A stretch of 64,000 nucleotides of DNA from Cellulosimicrobium protaetiae (GCF_009708005.2 NZ_CP052757.1:1984001-2048000), one strand, 5' to 3'; positions 35,441 through 47,297 are shown, counted from the stretch's first letter. Notes: a model not told the origin generated them from the letters alone. Program-made: numbers and translations.

Positions 35441-37693
35441 ATGGTGCACGGATCAGGACGACGCGCGGCGAGGTTGCTCGCCGCGCTTCAGGCGGGGGCG
35501 CTCGTGGTGGCGCTCGCGGCGTGCACACCCGGCGCGGAGCCCGAGCGACCCGAACCCGCCGCGATCGTCGAGATCGACGTCCCGTCCGAGCTCGCTCCGC
35601 AGGAGGCCGTCGTCGACCGCGTCGGTATCGTGCCTGCAACGGTCGGCTTGCCGTGGATCGTGAGCGGCGTGCGGACGGAGCCGGGAGGCGTGCCCGAGGG
35701 CGTGGTCTGGACCCTCGGCGAGGACGGCGCGGTCACGGGAGACCCAGTGGCCCTCGACCTCCCGGGGGCGGTGCGTGGCCTGGCGGCCGCCGGTGGCGCG
35801 GCCCGCACCTTCCTCGCGGGGAGCACGTGGGACGAGGGGCGGACTAGCGGATTCCTGCTGGCCTCGGCGGACCGTGCGACGTGGGCACCTGTGCGGCTCC
35901 CTCCGGAGCTCGCGGGTGTCCCGCTGACGCACGTCAGCGAGACCGGAGGGACGGCCGTCGCTCTCGGCGTCGACGCGGACGCAAGGGCCGTGCGGGGCGT
36001 GTTCGTCCCGACGACGGGCGAACCCGTGCCGTTGGTGCTCCCGGAAGGGGAGGGCCGGCCGACGGTCCAGGGAGTGGCGGGACGTGAGGCGACGGTGGTC
36101 GTCGCGGTGTCTTGGGACGACGAGGTGGGGGACGACGTCGTACTGACCTACCGGTCCGCGGACTCGGGCGCCTCCTGGACCACGTCCGAGGTGCCCGGCG
36201 ACGCGCCGCACGTCGCCGGCGCCGCCGCGACCGGGACGGGGTTCGTCCTCGCGGGCTCCGTTCGAGAGCCCGGGCTAGGCGGTCCGGTCTCGGACGCAGC
36301 CGCGTGGTTCTGGGAACCGGGCGACGGTGAGACATGGGAGTACGCCGACTTCCGTCGGGACGACGCCGGGACGGACGACCAGTCGACGGGGCTCTCGGCT
36401 CCGGCCGTCGGCGGCGAAGGGCTCGCGGCCGTCTACTGGGGGAACGAGATCAGCGTGAGCAGCCTCGTGGTCGAGGACGCGTCGGGGCGCGTCCGGACCC
36501 AGGGCATGTCCGACGACAACGGCGGGATCGGCTTCCGCGGTCCGTCGGCCTGGGTCCCGGACGAGCACGCGGTGCGTGCCGTCCTCGCCGGGGACGGCGG
36601 CGCGTACGTGAGCGAGCTGCGCGACGGGCGTTGGCGCCGGCTCGCGACCCTGGCGATGCCGCAGCGCTGGTTCCTGCCGACCGAGGTCGACGCGGGTGAC
36701 GGTGGGTTCGTCGCGAGACGGACGGAGGTCTCGACCGCGGGGGACGGGTGGCGGAGGTGGATGTCCTCCGCTGCGTACACCGCGGACGGGGGCACCCTGG
36801 TTGAGGGCTCGGCGGACGAGCCGTGGACGGGTGAGGATCTCGCGCTGGTCCGGTCGGCGGCTGCGGACGGGAGCGAGGTGATGATCACCGTCGGCTGGGT
36901 GGACGGCGAGGACGCCGTGAGGGCGCGGTCGTGGTTCCGTCCCGCGGACGGCGAGTGGGCTGAGGGCTCCGGCTGGCCGTCGTCCGGGCTCACGGAGGTC
37001 CACGACGTCCGCGCTGTCGACGGTGGATGGGTCGCCGTCGGGGTGCGGGCCGAGAGCCCTGAGGGTGCGAGCGTGCGGAGGGCGGCGGCCTGGCGGTCCG
37101 AGGACGGCCGCACCTGGACCCTCGACGAGGGGTTCGAGGGTGGTGAGGGGCGATCCACAGCCCGCCACGTGTGCCTCCTCGGCGACGGCCGGCCGTGGGT
37201 GCTCGGCACGGTCGTCGAGGGCGGCCGGGAGGTCGACACGACCTGGGTCGGTGCGGGCGCGGGTTGGGAGCGCACGGTGGTCGATGCGGAGGAGTCGTTC
37301 GAGGTCGACGGGTGCGTCGAGGGCGACGACGCCGCTCGGCCCGTGCTCCAGGTGCAGGTCGACGGCCGCACCGAGCTGCGCGGGACCACGGACGGCACGA
37401 CCTTCGACCTCGTCGGTGGTACCGGACAGGGCGAGACCTTCGGCCGCGTCGTCCGTGTGGACGGAACGTACCTCGCCGTCGGCACGGTCGTCGCGACAGG
37501 CGTGGAACGGCGGGTCCTGTGGTGGTCCGCAGATGCGCAGGAGTGGCATCAGCTCCCGCTGCCGACCCCGGAACCGGGCTCCTGGGGGACGGTGCACCCG
37601 GACGGGTCCGACGCCGTCGTGACGATCACCGGGGTCGGGGGTGTGCGCGCATGGCGCGTGCGCGACGTCGCTCAGCTCGTCCCGGCCGGGTGA
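35441..37693 (+). CDS. Large exported lipoprotein, propeller-like, function unknown
   Basis: A 750-residue lipoprotein. The signal peptide (RRAARLLAALQAGALVVAL) ends in a lipobox LAAC with C28 as the lipidated residue. The rest shows repeated WxxxDG/GxxWxxS-like units (for example SADSGASWTTSEVPGD and SEDGRTWTLDEGFEG) like the Asp-box hairpins of sialidase-type beta-propellers, but no catalytic residues can be assigned. Two cysteines late in the protein (CLLGDGRP and VDGCVEGDD) could pair. A GGGGG sequence precedes ATG. Its 3' end overlaps the convergent response regulator by 22 bp. A surface-exposed binding or sensor protein linked to the adjacent two-component system is possible but rests on position only. 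Confidence 0.7.
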   Translation: MVHGSGRRAARLLAALQAGALVVALAACTPGAEPERPEPAAIVEIDVPSELAPQEAVVDRVGIVPATVGLPWIVSGVRTEPGGVPEGVVWTLGEDGAVTGDPVALDLPGAVRGLAAAGGAARTFLAGSTWDEGRTSGFLLASADRATWAPVRLPPELAGVPLTHVSETGGTAVALGVDADARAVRGVFVPTTGEPVPLVLPEGEGRPTVQGVAGREATVVVAVSWDDEVGDDVVLTYRSADSGASWTTSEVPGDAPHVAGAAATGTGFVLAGSVREPGLGGPVSDAAAWFWEPGDGETWEYADFRRDDAGTDDQSTGLSAPAVGGEGLAAVYWGNEISVSSLVVEDASGRVRTQGMSDDNGGIGFRGPSAWVPDEHAVRAVLAGDGGAYVSELRDGRWRRLATLAMPQRWFLPTEVDAGDGGFVARRTEVSTAGDGWRRWMSSAAYTADGGTLVEGSADEPWTGEDLALVRSAAADGSEVMITVGWVDGEDAVRARSWFRPADGEWAEGSGWPSSGLTEVHDVRAVDGGWVAVGVRAESPEGASVRRAAAWRSEDGRTWTLDEGFEGGEGRSTARHVCLLGDGRPWVLGTVVEGGREVDTTWVGAGAGWERTVVDAEESFEVDGCVEGDDAARPVLQVQVDGRTELRGTTDGTTFDLVGGTGQGETFGRVVRVDGTYLAVGTVVATGVERRVLWWSADAQEWHQLPLPTPEPGSWGTVHPDGSDAVVTITGVGGVRAWRVRDVAQLVPAG

Positions 37694-38439
37694 TCGTCGC
37701 GTTCCGGACGCACGACGCCCGCCTCGTAGGCGAGGATCACGAGCTGCACGCGGTTGGTCAGCCCGACCTTGGTCAGCAGCGAGCGCACGTGGCTCTTCAC
37801 GGTCGCCTCGGTGAGGTGCAGCTCCGCGCCGATCTCGCGGTTCGACAGCCCGCGTGCGACCGCGAGCAGCACCTCGCGCTCGCGGGGAGTGGCCGCGTCC
37901 AGCCTCGCGGGCGGGCCGGGCTCGGAGGTCCCCGCCCCGGGCGCCCCGAGCGGCGCGTGCCGCGCGAGCTCGACGTAGGTCGAGATGATGCGACCGGTGA
38001 CGGCCGGGTCGAGGAGCGAGTCGCCCGCGCGCACGCGGCGCACCGCGTCCACGAGGGTCTGCGGGTCGGCGTCCTTGAGCAGGAAGCCGGCCGCGCCCGC
38101 GCGCAGCGCGCCGTACACGTACTCGTCGTCGTCGAACGTCGTGAGGACGAGCGTGCGCACGGCGGCGAGGTCCGGGTCGGAGACGATGCGCGCCGTCGCC
38201 TCGATGCCGTCGAGGCGCGGCATGCGCACGTCCATGAGCACGACGTCAGGGCGCAGCGCGCGGGCCATCGCCACCGCGGTCTCCCCGTCCCCGGCCTCGC
38301 CGACGACGGTCAGGTCCGGCTCGTTGTCGAGGATCATGCGCAGGCCGAGCCGGATGGTCGACTGGTCGTCGACGACGACGACGCGCACCGGCGCGAGGGC
38401 GTGCTCCTCCTCGGCCGTGACGGGACGCGTCGTGCTCAC
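37672..38439 (-). CDS. NarL/LuxR-family response regulator
   Basis: A 255-residue DNA-binding response regulator. The receiver domain (about 17-135) has the acidic pair D24-D25 in VVVVDDQ, phosphoacceptor D70 in LMDVRMPRLDG and Lys in FLLKDADP. After a Pro/Gly-rich linker the LuxR helix-turn-helix (about 190-250) has TPREREVLLAVARGLSNREI and TEATVKSHVRSLLTKVGL. GTG at 38439 overlaps the histidine kinase stop (GTGA). It is the partner of that kinase; the regulon is unknown. Confidence 0.93.
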   Translation of the reverse strand: MSTTRPVTAEEEHALAPVRVVVVDDQSTIRLGLRMILDNEPDLTVVGEAGDGETAVAMARALRPDVVLMDVRMPRLDGIEATARIVSDPDLAAVRTLVLTTFDDDEYVYGALRAGAAGFLLKDADPQTLVDAVRRVRAGDSLLDPAVTGRIISTYVELARHAPLGAPGAGTSEPGPPARLDAATPREREVLLAVARGLSNREIGAELHLTEATVKSHVRSLLTKVGLTNRVQLVILAYEAGVVRPERDDHPAGTS

Positions 38440-39659
38440 ACCGCCTCCCGGGGGATGCGGGCCTCGACGGTCCAGCCGCCGTGCCCGTCCGGCCCGGCGG
38501 ACAGGGCACCGCCGGCGGCGAGCGCGCGCTCGCGCATGGAGGTCAGCCCGTGCCCCTGCCGCCCCTCGGCGGTCGGCAGGGGTGGGCCCGGGTCGTGGAC
38601 GCGCAGGTGCAGTCCTGCGGCGTCGTCGGACACGGTCACGGCGACGCCGCGGGCGAGGGAGTGGAGCAGCACGTTGGTCAGGGCCTCCTGGGCGATACGG
38701 ACGACGGCGAGCCCGGACTCGGCGCTCGTCGTCGGCCACGGGCGGGGGAGCACGAGCTCGACGGCGCGTCCCGCGTCGCGCAGGCGTCGCGCGGCCGCGC
38801 GGAGCTCGTCGGGGGTGCGGGTGCCGTCCGGCGTGGGGGCGAGGGCCGCCGTCCCGCCGTCGGCGTCGGTGCCGCGGCGCAGCACCTGGACGACCGAGCG
38901 CATCGCGGCCAGCGCCTGCTTGCCCTCGTCGCCGATCCAGCGCACGGCCTCGGCGGGGGCCTCGGGCTGGTTCGCCGCGACGCGGTCGGCGGCCTGCGCC
39001 CGTACCACGATCGCGGACATGTGGTGCGCGACGACGTCGTGCAGCTCGCGCGCGATGCGCGTGCGCTCGGCGAGCACGGCGCGCTCGGCCAGCTCGGCCT
39101 GGAGCGCCTGGAGCTCGGCGTTGCGCTCGCGCAGCCGTTCGGACGTCACGGCCAGACGGCGGAAGAAGTATCCCGCCGCCACCGCGCCCAGCACGAGCGC
39201 GAGCGCGAGGAGCACGTCCGACGGCGACCGTCCGATCCCGAGCCAGAGCGGGGAGAACGGGCGCGGGGGGAGCGTCAGGTGCGGGCGCTCCCAGAGCTGC
39301 ATCGCGAAGGCGGACAGACCGCCGGCGAGGCCGGCGAGCGCCCACGGCACGGCGCCCGAGCGGGTCGCCGCGAAGCCCGCGACGACGAGGGGGATGAGCT
39401 CGAACGGCGTCTGCACGGCCAACGGCTGGGCGAGCGGGTAGAGCATGGTCGTCACCCAGAAGAGCGGACCGGGCGCGACGCGCCGCAGCGCGAGCGTCAG
39501 CACGATCCACAGCCCGGCGACGCGGTAGGAGTCCGGGTGGCGCGGGTACCAGTAGTCACCGCCCTCCATCACCGTGATGACGGTGAACCACACGAGCCCC
39601 GCGCCGAGCGCGGTCGTGAGGTCCTGCGCCCACACGGGCAGGCGGGAGATCCGGTGCAC
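38436..39659 (-). CDS. Sensor histidine kinase, HisKA_3 type
   Basis: A 407-residue membrane kinase of the NarX/DesK-like class. It has an N-terminal region of five to six hydrophobic helices (about 10-170), a coiled-coil linker with RERNAELQALQAELAERA, and the HisKA_3 phosphorylation helix RIARELHDVVAHHM with H207. The ATPase domain has EALTNVLLHS as the N box (the Asn of the usual KH-type sequence is kept, while the following His is replaced) and a GHGLTSMRERALAAGG G-box. GTG at 39659 is chosen because TACCGT lies 6 nt upstream, as in other leaderless starts here. The signal is unknown. Confidence 0.9.
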   Translation of the reverse strand: MHRISRLPVWAQDLTTALGAGLVWFTVITVMEGGDYWYPRHPDSYRVAGLWIVLTLALRRVAPGPLFWVTTMLYPLAQPLAVQTPFELIPLVVAGFAATRSGAVPWALAGLAGGLSAFAMQLWERPHLTLPPRPFSPLWLGIGRSPSDVLLALALVLGAVAAGYFFRRLAVTSERLRERNAELQALQAELAERAVLAERTRIARELHDVVAHHMSAIVVRAQAADRVAANQPEAPAEAVRWIGDEGKQALAAMRSVVQVLRRGTDADGGTAALAPTPDGTRTPDELRAAARRLRDAGRAVELVLPRPWPTTSAESGLAVVRIAQEALTNVLLHSLARGVAVTVSDDAAGLHLRVHDPGPPLPTAEGRQGHGLTSMRERALAAGGALSAGPDGHGGWTVEARIPREAV

Positions 39660-39832
39660 GCGCCCACGGTAGCCGGGGGCGCTCGCCCGCGGCACCGACC
39701 TCAGGGCGGGGCCGGAGCCGGACCCTGTCCGCCCCAGGGCGGACGCGGGTCGTCGGGGTGCACCGCGCGGCGGGGGGAGGAGCAGCCGTCGGGTCGATGC
39801 GGCGCACCACGGCTCGCGGAGAGCCTCGGTGC

Positions 39833-40426
39833 ATGACGACGACACCCTTCCCCCCGGTACCCCGCCCCGACGCGGGTCCCGCCCGGCACGCACCGCGCCG
39901 CGGCAGGCCGCGCGGCGTGCGCCGCCTCGTGACCTTCGCCCTCGTCGTCGGTGCGGCGGCGACCCTGGCGGCGGCGGCCCACGTGCTGGCCCGACCGGAC
40001 GGCGTGCCCGCGGCCGTCGCGGACCCACACCCGACGCTGCGGCCGGCCACGGGGCTCGACCCGGAGCTCGAGCGCCGGTTCGACGCGGCCCGCGCCGCCG
40101 CGGACGCCGACGGCGTCGAGCTCACGCTCACGTCCGGGTGGCGCACCGCGGCGGAGCAGCAGGAGCTCGTCGACGCAGCCCTGGAGCGCTACGGGTCGGC
40201 CGAGGAAGCGCACCGGTGGGTGCTGCCGCCCGAGACGTCCGAGCACGTCGCCGGCCTGGCGATCGACGTCGGGCCGACGGACGGCGCGCTGTGGCTCGAG
40301 CAGCACGGCGCGGCGTTCGGGCTGTGCCGCACGTACGCGAACGAGCTGTGGCACTTCGAGGCCGCGGTCGAGCCCGGAGGGACGTGCCCGCCGATGCACG
40401 AGGACGCGTCGCACGGCTGGGGGTGA
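39833..40426 (+). CDS. M15/VanY-type D-Ala-D-Ala carboxypeptidase, membrane-anchored
   Basis: A 197-residue zinc peptidase likely to trim peptidoglycan stem peptides. A basic N-terminus is followed by one hydrophobic helix (about 32-55, VRRLVTFALVVGAAATLAAA), which is a signal anchor or signal peptide. The catalytic domain has SGWRTAAEQQ near 102, zinc ligands H138 and D145 in SEHVAGLAIDVG, and H174 in ELWHFE with the general base Glu next to it. No vanR/vanS-type resistance genes are nearby, so housekeeping wall metabolism is more likely than glycopeptide resistance. Confidence 0.88.
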   Translation: MTTTPFPPVPRPDAGPARHAPRRGRPRGVRRLVTFALVVGAAATLAAAAHVLARPDGVPAAVADPHPTLRPATGLDPELERRFDAARAAADADGVELTLTSGWRTAAEQQELVDAALERYGSAEEAHRWVLPPETSEHVAGLAIDVGPTDGALWLEQHGAAFGLCRTYANELWHFEAAVEPGGTCPPMHEDASHGWG

Positions 40427-40460
40427 CCGCGGTCGCGCCGAGACGGCCCGGGGCCCCCGG

Positions 40461-41414
40461 TCATCGCCCGGCCGCGACGTCCGTCCGACGGAGCCAGTCG
40501 AGGATCAGCCGGGTGGTCTCCTCCGGCAGCTCCTGCTGGATCCAGTGGCCGCAGTCCAGCTCCGCGACCTCGACGCGCGGGACGAACGCCTCGAGGTGCG
40601 GCGCCCTCATGACGGTGTCGCGGGCCCCGTAGATCATCAGCGCGCGCTGGCGGACGATCGGGTCGACCTCCTTCATCAGCTCCCAGTTGCGGTCCACGTT
40701 GCGGTACCAGTTCACGCTCGGGGTGAAGCCCGACGCCTCGAACGCGTCGACGAACACCGCCAGCTCGGTCTCGCTCATCACGGGCTCGCCGCGCGGGGCC
40801 GCGGCCTGGGCGAGGTTCAGGAGCCACATGCCCGGCTCCGGCTCGGCCGCGGGCTCGTTCGTGCGGTACAGGTTGCGCAGGAACCGGCGGGCGTTCGCGT
40901 CGAACACGGCGTCCGCCACGCCGGGCCGGCGGTTGAAGTGGACGAAGTGCGAGTCGCTGCCGACCACCGCCTCGATGAACGCGAGGGGCGGCACCTCACC
41001 GCGTTCCATGTAGGGCACGCTGAGCGCGACCACCTCGTGCACGCGGGTCGGGTGCAGCACCGCAGCGCTCCACACCACGTTCGCGCCCCAGTCGTGGCCC
41101 ACGAACGTGGCGTCCTCGTACCCGTAGTGGTCCAGGAGGCCGACGAGGTCGCCGGTCAGGTGCACGACGTCGTAGTCGGACACCTCGGCGGGGCGGGACG
41201 ACCTGCCGAAGCCGCGCTGGTTGGGGGCGATGACGTGGTAGCCCGCGTCGGCGAGCGCGGCCATCTGATGACGCCACGAGAAGGCCAGCTCCGGCCAGCC
41301 GTGGCACAGGACGACGGGTCTGCCGGCGTTCGCCTGCCCCGCCTCGAAGACCTCGAGCTCGATGCCGTCGACGGCGACCATGCTCGGCTCGGGAAAGTCG
41401 GTGGTGTGTGACAC
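40461..41414 (-). CDS. Epoxide hydrolase (alpha/beta hydrolase fold)
   Basis: A 317-residue enzyme that would open epoxides to diols through a covalent Asp ester. The oxyanion motif HGWP is near residue 38, nucleophile D108 lies in GHDWGANV and the general-base H290 in DCGHW. A cap domain spans about 135-230 and contains Tyr residues (VPYMERG, SVNWYRN) that could polarise the epoxide. GTG at 41414 has AAGGGA upstream. It is divergent from a WYL regulator that probably controls it through a shared 110-bp region. Fluoroacetate dehalogenase-like activity is an alternative within this fold. Confidence 0.87.
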   Translation of the reverse strand: MSHTTDFPEPSMVAVDGIELEVFEAGQANAGRPVVLCHGWPELAFSWRHQMAALADAGYHVIAPNQRGFGRSSRPAEVSDYDVVHLTGDLVGLLDHYGYEDATFVGHDWGANVVWSAAVLHPTRVHEVVALSVPYMERGEVPPLAFIEAVVGSDSHFVHFNRRPGVADAVFDANARRFLRNLYRTNEPAAEPEPGMWLLNLAQAAAPRGEPVMSETELAVFVDAFEASGFTPSVNWYRNVDRNWELMKEVDPIVRQRALMIYGARDTVMRAPHLEAFVPRVEVAELDCGHWIQQELPEETTRLILDWLRRTDVAAGR

Positions 41415-41486
41415 GGTGTGGTCCCTTCAGCGACGTGCCGATCCGCCGGTGCGGCGATCGATCGGTGCGACCGTAGAGACCTTCGC

Positions 41487-41501
41487 GGACAGATGTTGTC
41501 C
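41487..41501. promoter_or_regulatory. Palindrome between epoxide hydrolase and WYL regulator
   Basis: GGACA (41487-41491) and TGTCC (41497-41501) with a 5-nt spacer form a perfect inverted repeat in the divergent intergenic region, 24 bp before the regulator ATG. A -10-like TACGGT for the hydrolase lies nearby on the minus strand. It is a plausible operator for the adjacent WYL protein. Confidence 0.4.
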
Positions 41502-41524
41502 TCGATGCCCGGGAGGCTGAGAAC

Positions 41525-42496
41525 ATGTCGACCGACCCCACCGGCCGTGCGCTCACGCTGCTCTCGCTGCTCCAGACCCACCGGTACCGGCCCTGCGCCG
41601 AGCTCGCCGGACGCCTCGACGTGACCGAGCGGACGGTGCGCCGCGACGTGGACCGTCTCCGGGGGCTCGGCTATCAGGTCGCCGCCACCTCGGGCAGGTA
41701 CGGGGGCTATCGCCTCGAGTCAGGGGCCTACATGCCGCCGCTCGTGGTCGACGACGAGGAGGCCGTCGCGATCGCCGTCGGGCTCGGCGGTGCGGCGGTC
41801 GCCGCCGTCGGCGGCATGGAGGAGACGGCACTGCGCGCCCTCGCCAAGGTCGAGAGCCTGCTGCCGCACCGACTGCGCAGGCGAGTGGCGGCCCTGCGCT
41901 CCAGCGTCGTGCCCGTGCCGTCGCCGACCGAGCAGGACATGGTCGACCCGGAGTCGCTCAGCGTGCTCGCGGCCGCGTGCCGCGACCACGAGACCGTCCG
42001 CTTCCCGTACCGCGCCGGCGACGGCACCCACACCCGACGCCTGGTCGAGCCGCACCGGCTCGTCACGGCCGAGCGCCGCTGGTACCTCGTCGCGTGGGAC
42101 CGGGACCGCGAGGACTGGCGCAGCTTCCGACTCGACCGGCTCGCGCGCCCGACGGCGACCGGGGGCCGATTCGCACCCCGCGAGATCCCCCGTGGGGGTG
42201 CGGCCGCGTTCGTCGCCCACGCTCTCGGCGCGATCCCCCGAGAGCGGGTCGCCACCCTCGTCCTGGACGCCGAGCCCGACGACCTCACCGAGGTGCTCCG
42301 GTGGGTGGACCACGACGTGGTCGACGCGGCGCCGGGGGCCGTGGTGGTCCGGATCCGTGGCGAGGACGTCGGGCGGCTCGCCATGACGGTCGCACGTCTC
42401 GCTCTCGGCGCCCCCGTGCGCGTGGTCGAGCCCGACGACCTCGCGGACGCCGTCGGACGTCTCGCCTCGCACCTCGCGCACCGGCGTCGGCCCTGA
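41525..42496 (+). CDS. WYL-domain transcriptional regulator (YafY-like)
   Basis: A 323-residue regulator with an N-terminal winged helix (HTH_11; CAELAGRLDVTERTVRRDVD near residues 24-45, with the wing GRYGGYRLE), a linker, and a WYL domain (about 140-225) with the sequence RRLVEPHRLVTAERRWYLVA. The C-terminal WCX extension follows (about 230-320). Such proteins sense small ligands or nucleic acid and often control a divergent neighbour, here the epoxide hydrolase. Confidence 0.88.
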   Translation: MSTDPTGRALTLLSLLQTHRYRPCAELAGRLDVTERTVRRDVDRLRGLGYQVAATSGRYGGYRLESGAYMPPLVVDDEEAVAIAVGLGGAAVAAVGGMEETALRALAKVESLLPHRLRRRVAALRSSVVPVPSPTEQDMVDPESLSVLAAACRDHETVRFPYRAGDGTHTRRLVEPHRLVTAERRWYLVAWDRDREDWRSFRLDRLARPTATGGRFAPREIPRGGAAAFVAHALGAIPRERVATLVLDAEPDDLTEVLRWVDHDVVDAAPGAVVVRIRGEDVGRLAMTVARLALGAPVRVVEPDDLADAVGRLASHLAHRRRP

Positions 42497-45090
<2,594 letters not shown>

Positions 45091-45138
45091 CAGGCGGGGC
45101 GCTCCATCGGCCGGGCGCGACGCGCGCAGCGAGCCTCC

Positions 45139-45597
45139 CTACCCGACGAGCGGCCACCAGTGTCGATCGACGAGGGCGCCCGGTGCGGCCAGGGGTACCC
45201 AGTCACCCGGGACCCGCACGCCGGCGGTGCCGGTGCCGAAGACGACGAAGTGCGCGTGCGGGGTCGGCCAGGGATAGCCGGGACCGGCGCGCACCGTGTT
45301 GCGGACGTAGCCGACGACCGTGAGGTCGCGGTGCGTGCCGAGCACGTCGTCGGCCAACCGCCGCGCCGCACCCCACCCCGTCTCGCCGGGCGCGACCTGC
45401 GTCGTCGGGAGGTCCGGTCTCCCGGTGCCGTCGCGGGGGACGCAGAACACGGCGTCGTCGCGCTCGACGAGGAGCCGGACGAGGCTCGCCGGATCGGGAC
45501 AGCTCCCGCCCTCGGCCCGCACGACGTCGGCGCGCCCGCCGGGCGGGAGCCACGGCGCGTCCGCGACGGTCCGGACGACCTGCTCGCGCGCGGTCAT
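45139..45597 (-). CDS. Diverged Nudix-fold-like protein
   Basis: A 152-residue protein that resembles Nudix hydrolases in layout (DLPTTQVAPGETGWGAARRL then a helix and GYVRNTV, then HAHFVVF). The Nudix box is degraded: the Gly-x5-Glu start is partly there, but the REUXEE glutamates that bind metal are missing. Catalytic activity of the usual kind is therefore doubtful. ATG at 45597 overlaps the stop of the DapA-like gene (ATGA), so the two are translationally coupled. Confidence 0.6.
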   Translation of the reverse strand: MTAREQVVRTVADAPWLPPGGRADVVRAEGGSCPDPASLVRLLVERDDAVFCVPRDGTGRPDLPTTQVAPGETGWGAARRLADDVLGTHRDLTVVGYVRNTVRAGPGYPWPTPHAHFVVFGTGTAGVRVPGDWVPLAAPGALVDRHWWPLVG

Positions 45598-46520
45598 CCC
45601 GCGTTCGAGCGTCCCGGGCGCCGCGACATGACCTCACGGAGCCGCGCGACGCCGTCGGGCGGGACGGGCAGCGACGGGCCGCGCGGGGGAGCGGTCGGCA
45701 CGCCGATCAGGTTCGCGAGCGCGTGGAACCCGCTCACCGGGCGCAGCGACGCCAGCGCGGCCGTGAGGTCGCGCAGCCAGGTGGCGACCTGCGTGCCGGG
45801 ATCCGTGCCGGCGGACCGCGCGCGCCGGAGCGCGACGTACTCCTCGGGGACGAGCGCGGCGAGGCCGGTGTGCCAGGCGTCGGCCGCCTCCGCTCCGCCG
45901 ACGATCGCCGCGTCGCCGCTCAGCCCGACGCTCACGCCGAGGCCCTCGGTCGCCGCCCGGAGCGTCGCGACCCGGCCGGTCGGCCGGGCGGGCGTGGACG
46001 CGGGGTCCTTGACCGCGGAGACGGTCGCGGTGCGCGCGAGTCGGGCGAGCGCGTCGGGCGTGACGTCGTAGGCGGTCTGCACGCTCCGGTTGTAGTAGCA
46101 GACCGGCAGGTCGACGGCGGACGCCACGGCCTCGAAGACCGCGACCACCTCCTCCTCGTCGAGCGGGAGGTACGAGAATGGCGCGAGGACCAGGCCGTCG
46201 GCGCCGCCGTCCCGCGCGGCGCGGGCGTGGGCGACGACGTCGCGCGTCGACGTGCCGCTCACCGCGACGTGCACGGGGACGCGCGGCGATCCCGCCGTGG
46301 CGCCCACCGCGGAGGCCGAACCGACGGCCGCGCGCACGACGGTGTCGCGCTCGTCGGGCGTGAACGTCACCCCGGCGCCCGAGGACGCGAGGACGACGAC
46401 GCCGTCGACGCCTGCTCGCACGGCGCGGCCCACGACGCCGGCGAGCGCGTCCAGGTCGGGTGCGTCGTCGGGGGTGAGGGGCGTGATCGGGTAGGCGAGG
46501 AGGCCGTGGAAGGACGTCAC
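45594..46520 (-). CDS. Dihydrodipicolinate synthase-family (DapA-like) aldolase
   Basis: A 308-residue Schiff-base TIM barrel. It has FHGLLAYPITPLTPDD at the start, YYNRS near 143, with a Tyr suited to proton relay, and the Schiff-base lysine K171 in VSAVKDPAS. The GxxGE motif region is replaced by LASSGAGVTFTPDER, and the substrate-binding segment differs from true DapA, so a sugar-acid or keto-acid lyase role is more likely than lysine synthesis. GTG at 46520 has TACACT 6 nt upstream. It lies beside ThuA and ROK genes, which favours carbohydrate metabolism. Confidence 0.82.
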   Translation of the reverse strand: MTSFHGLLAYPITPLTPDDAPDLDALAGVVGRAVRAGVDGVVVLASSGAGVTFTPDERDTVVRAAVGSASAVGATAGSPRVPVHVAVSGTSTRDVVAHARAARDGGADGLVLAPFSYLPLDEEEVVAVFEAVASAVDLPVCYYNRSVQTAYDVTPDALARLARTATVSAVKDPASTPARPTGRVATLRAATEGLGVSVGLSGDAAIVGGAEAADAWHTGLAALVPEEYVALRRARSAGTDPGTQVATWLRDLTAALASLRPVSGFHALANLIGVPTAPPRGPSLPVPPDGVARLREVMSRRPGRSNAG

Positions 46521-46561
46521 GCGCCGAGTGTAGGGAACGGGCCGTGGGGCGCGCCCGAGCG

Positions 46562-47227
46562 TCAGCGGCTTGCCCAGAGGATGCCGCGCTCCACGATCGT
46601 GCGGACGGGCGGGACCTCGAGGTCGGCGAGCTGGTGGCCCGCCGCGCACACGAAGATGCGGCCCGCACCCCAGCGGCGCGTCCACACGGCGGGGGAGACC
46701 ACGGGCTCGTGCCACGGGTCGCCGTCGCGCGGGACGATGGTCGTGGTCGCGAGGACCTCGTTGTACGAGTCCGCGAGAACCCAGTACTGCTCGGAGCGCA
46801 GGGTGATCGAGTCGATGCCCGCGACGATCGGGTGGTCCGCGTGCTCGGGGACGATCTCGATCGTGTGGTCGATGAGGTCGTGCGCGTGCGCGGCGAACTG
46901 CCCGCCCACCATCTGCAGGTAGTCGGTCGCGAGGCGGAACGAGTCCACGATCCCGCCGTGCCAGCCTGCGAAGCCCGTGCCGTTCGCGATCGCGGTGCGC
47001 AGCCCGCGCATCTCGTCGGGGAGGATCTCGCCCATCGTCCAGCACTGCACGACGAGGTCCAGGCTCGCCATGAACTCTTCGTCGGCGTACGACTCCAACG
47101 ATCCCTCGAGCGTCACGTCGTACCCGGACGCCTCCAGGAACGGGACGAACAGCTCCGCCGCCTCCTCGGGTGCGTGCCCGGGCCAACCGCCCCGGACCAC
47201 GAGCGCTCGACGGTCCCGCTCGGTCAT
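46562..47227 (-). CDS. ThuA-domain protein (cytosolic)
   Basis: A 221-residue glutamine-amidotransferase-like fold of the ThuA (trehalose utilisation) family. It has ALVVRGGWPGHAPEEAAELF at the N-terminus, VVQCWTMGEILPDEMRGLR near 60, GFAGWHGGIVDSFR near 88 and VWTRRWGAGRIFVCAAGHQL near the end. The catalytic Cys of amidotransferases is absent, as is usual in ThuA. ThuA proteins act with Gfo/Idh enzymes in keto-disaccharide catabolism, but their exact reaction is unsettled. AGGAGGAG precedes ATG. Its neighbours are the ROK regulator and the DapA-like gene on the same strand. Confidence 0.82.
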   Translation of the reverse strand: MTERDRRALVVRGGWPGHAPEEAAELFVPFLEASGYDVTLEGSLESYADEEFMASLDLVVQCWTMGEILPDEMRGLRTAIANGTGFAGWHGGIVDSFRLATDYLQMVGGQFAAHAHDLIDHTIEIVPEHADHPIVAGIDSITLRSEQYWVLADSYNEVLATTTIVPRDGDPWHEPVVSPAVWTRRWGAGRIFVCAAGHQLADLEVPPVRTIVERGILWASR

Positions 47228-47297
47228 GACTCCTCCTCGTGCCTCGTCACACTCGTCACGCCCGCGTGTCGCGGGCAGCGGCCCCCGGCGACCGCGC

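Noticed and set aside
32767-35847. A 1026-codon open frame on the plus strand overlapping adhE
   Set aside because: Same-strand shadow in another frame; AdhE motifs read only in the frame starting at 32510.
39833-40426. Glycopeptide resistance VanY
   Set aside because: Catalytic motifs fit M15 peptidases in general, and no vanHAX or vanRS genes are nearby; the adjacent two-component system is on the other strand and of NarL type.
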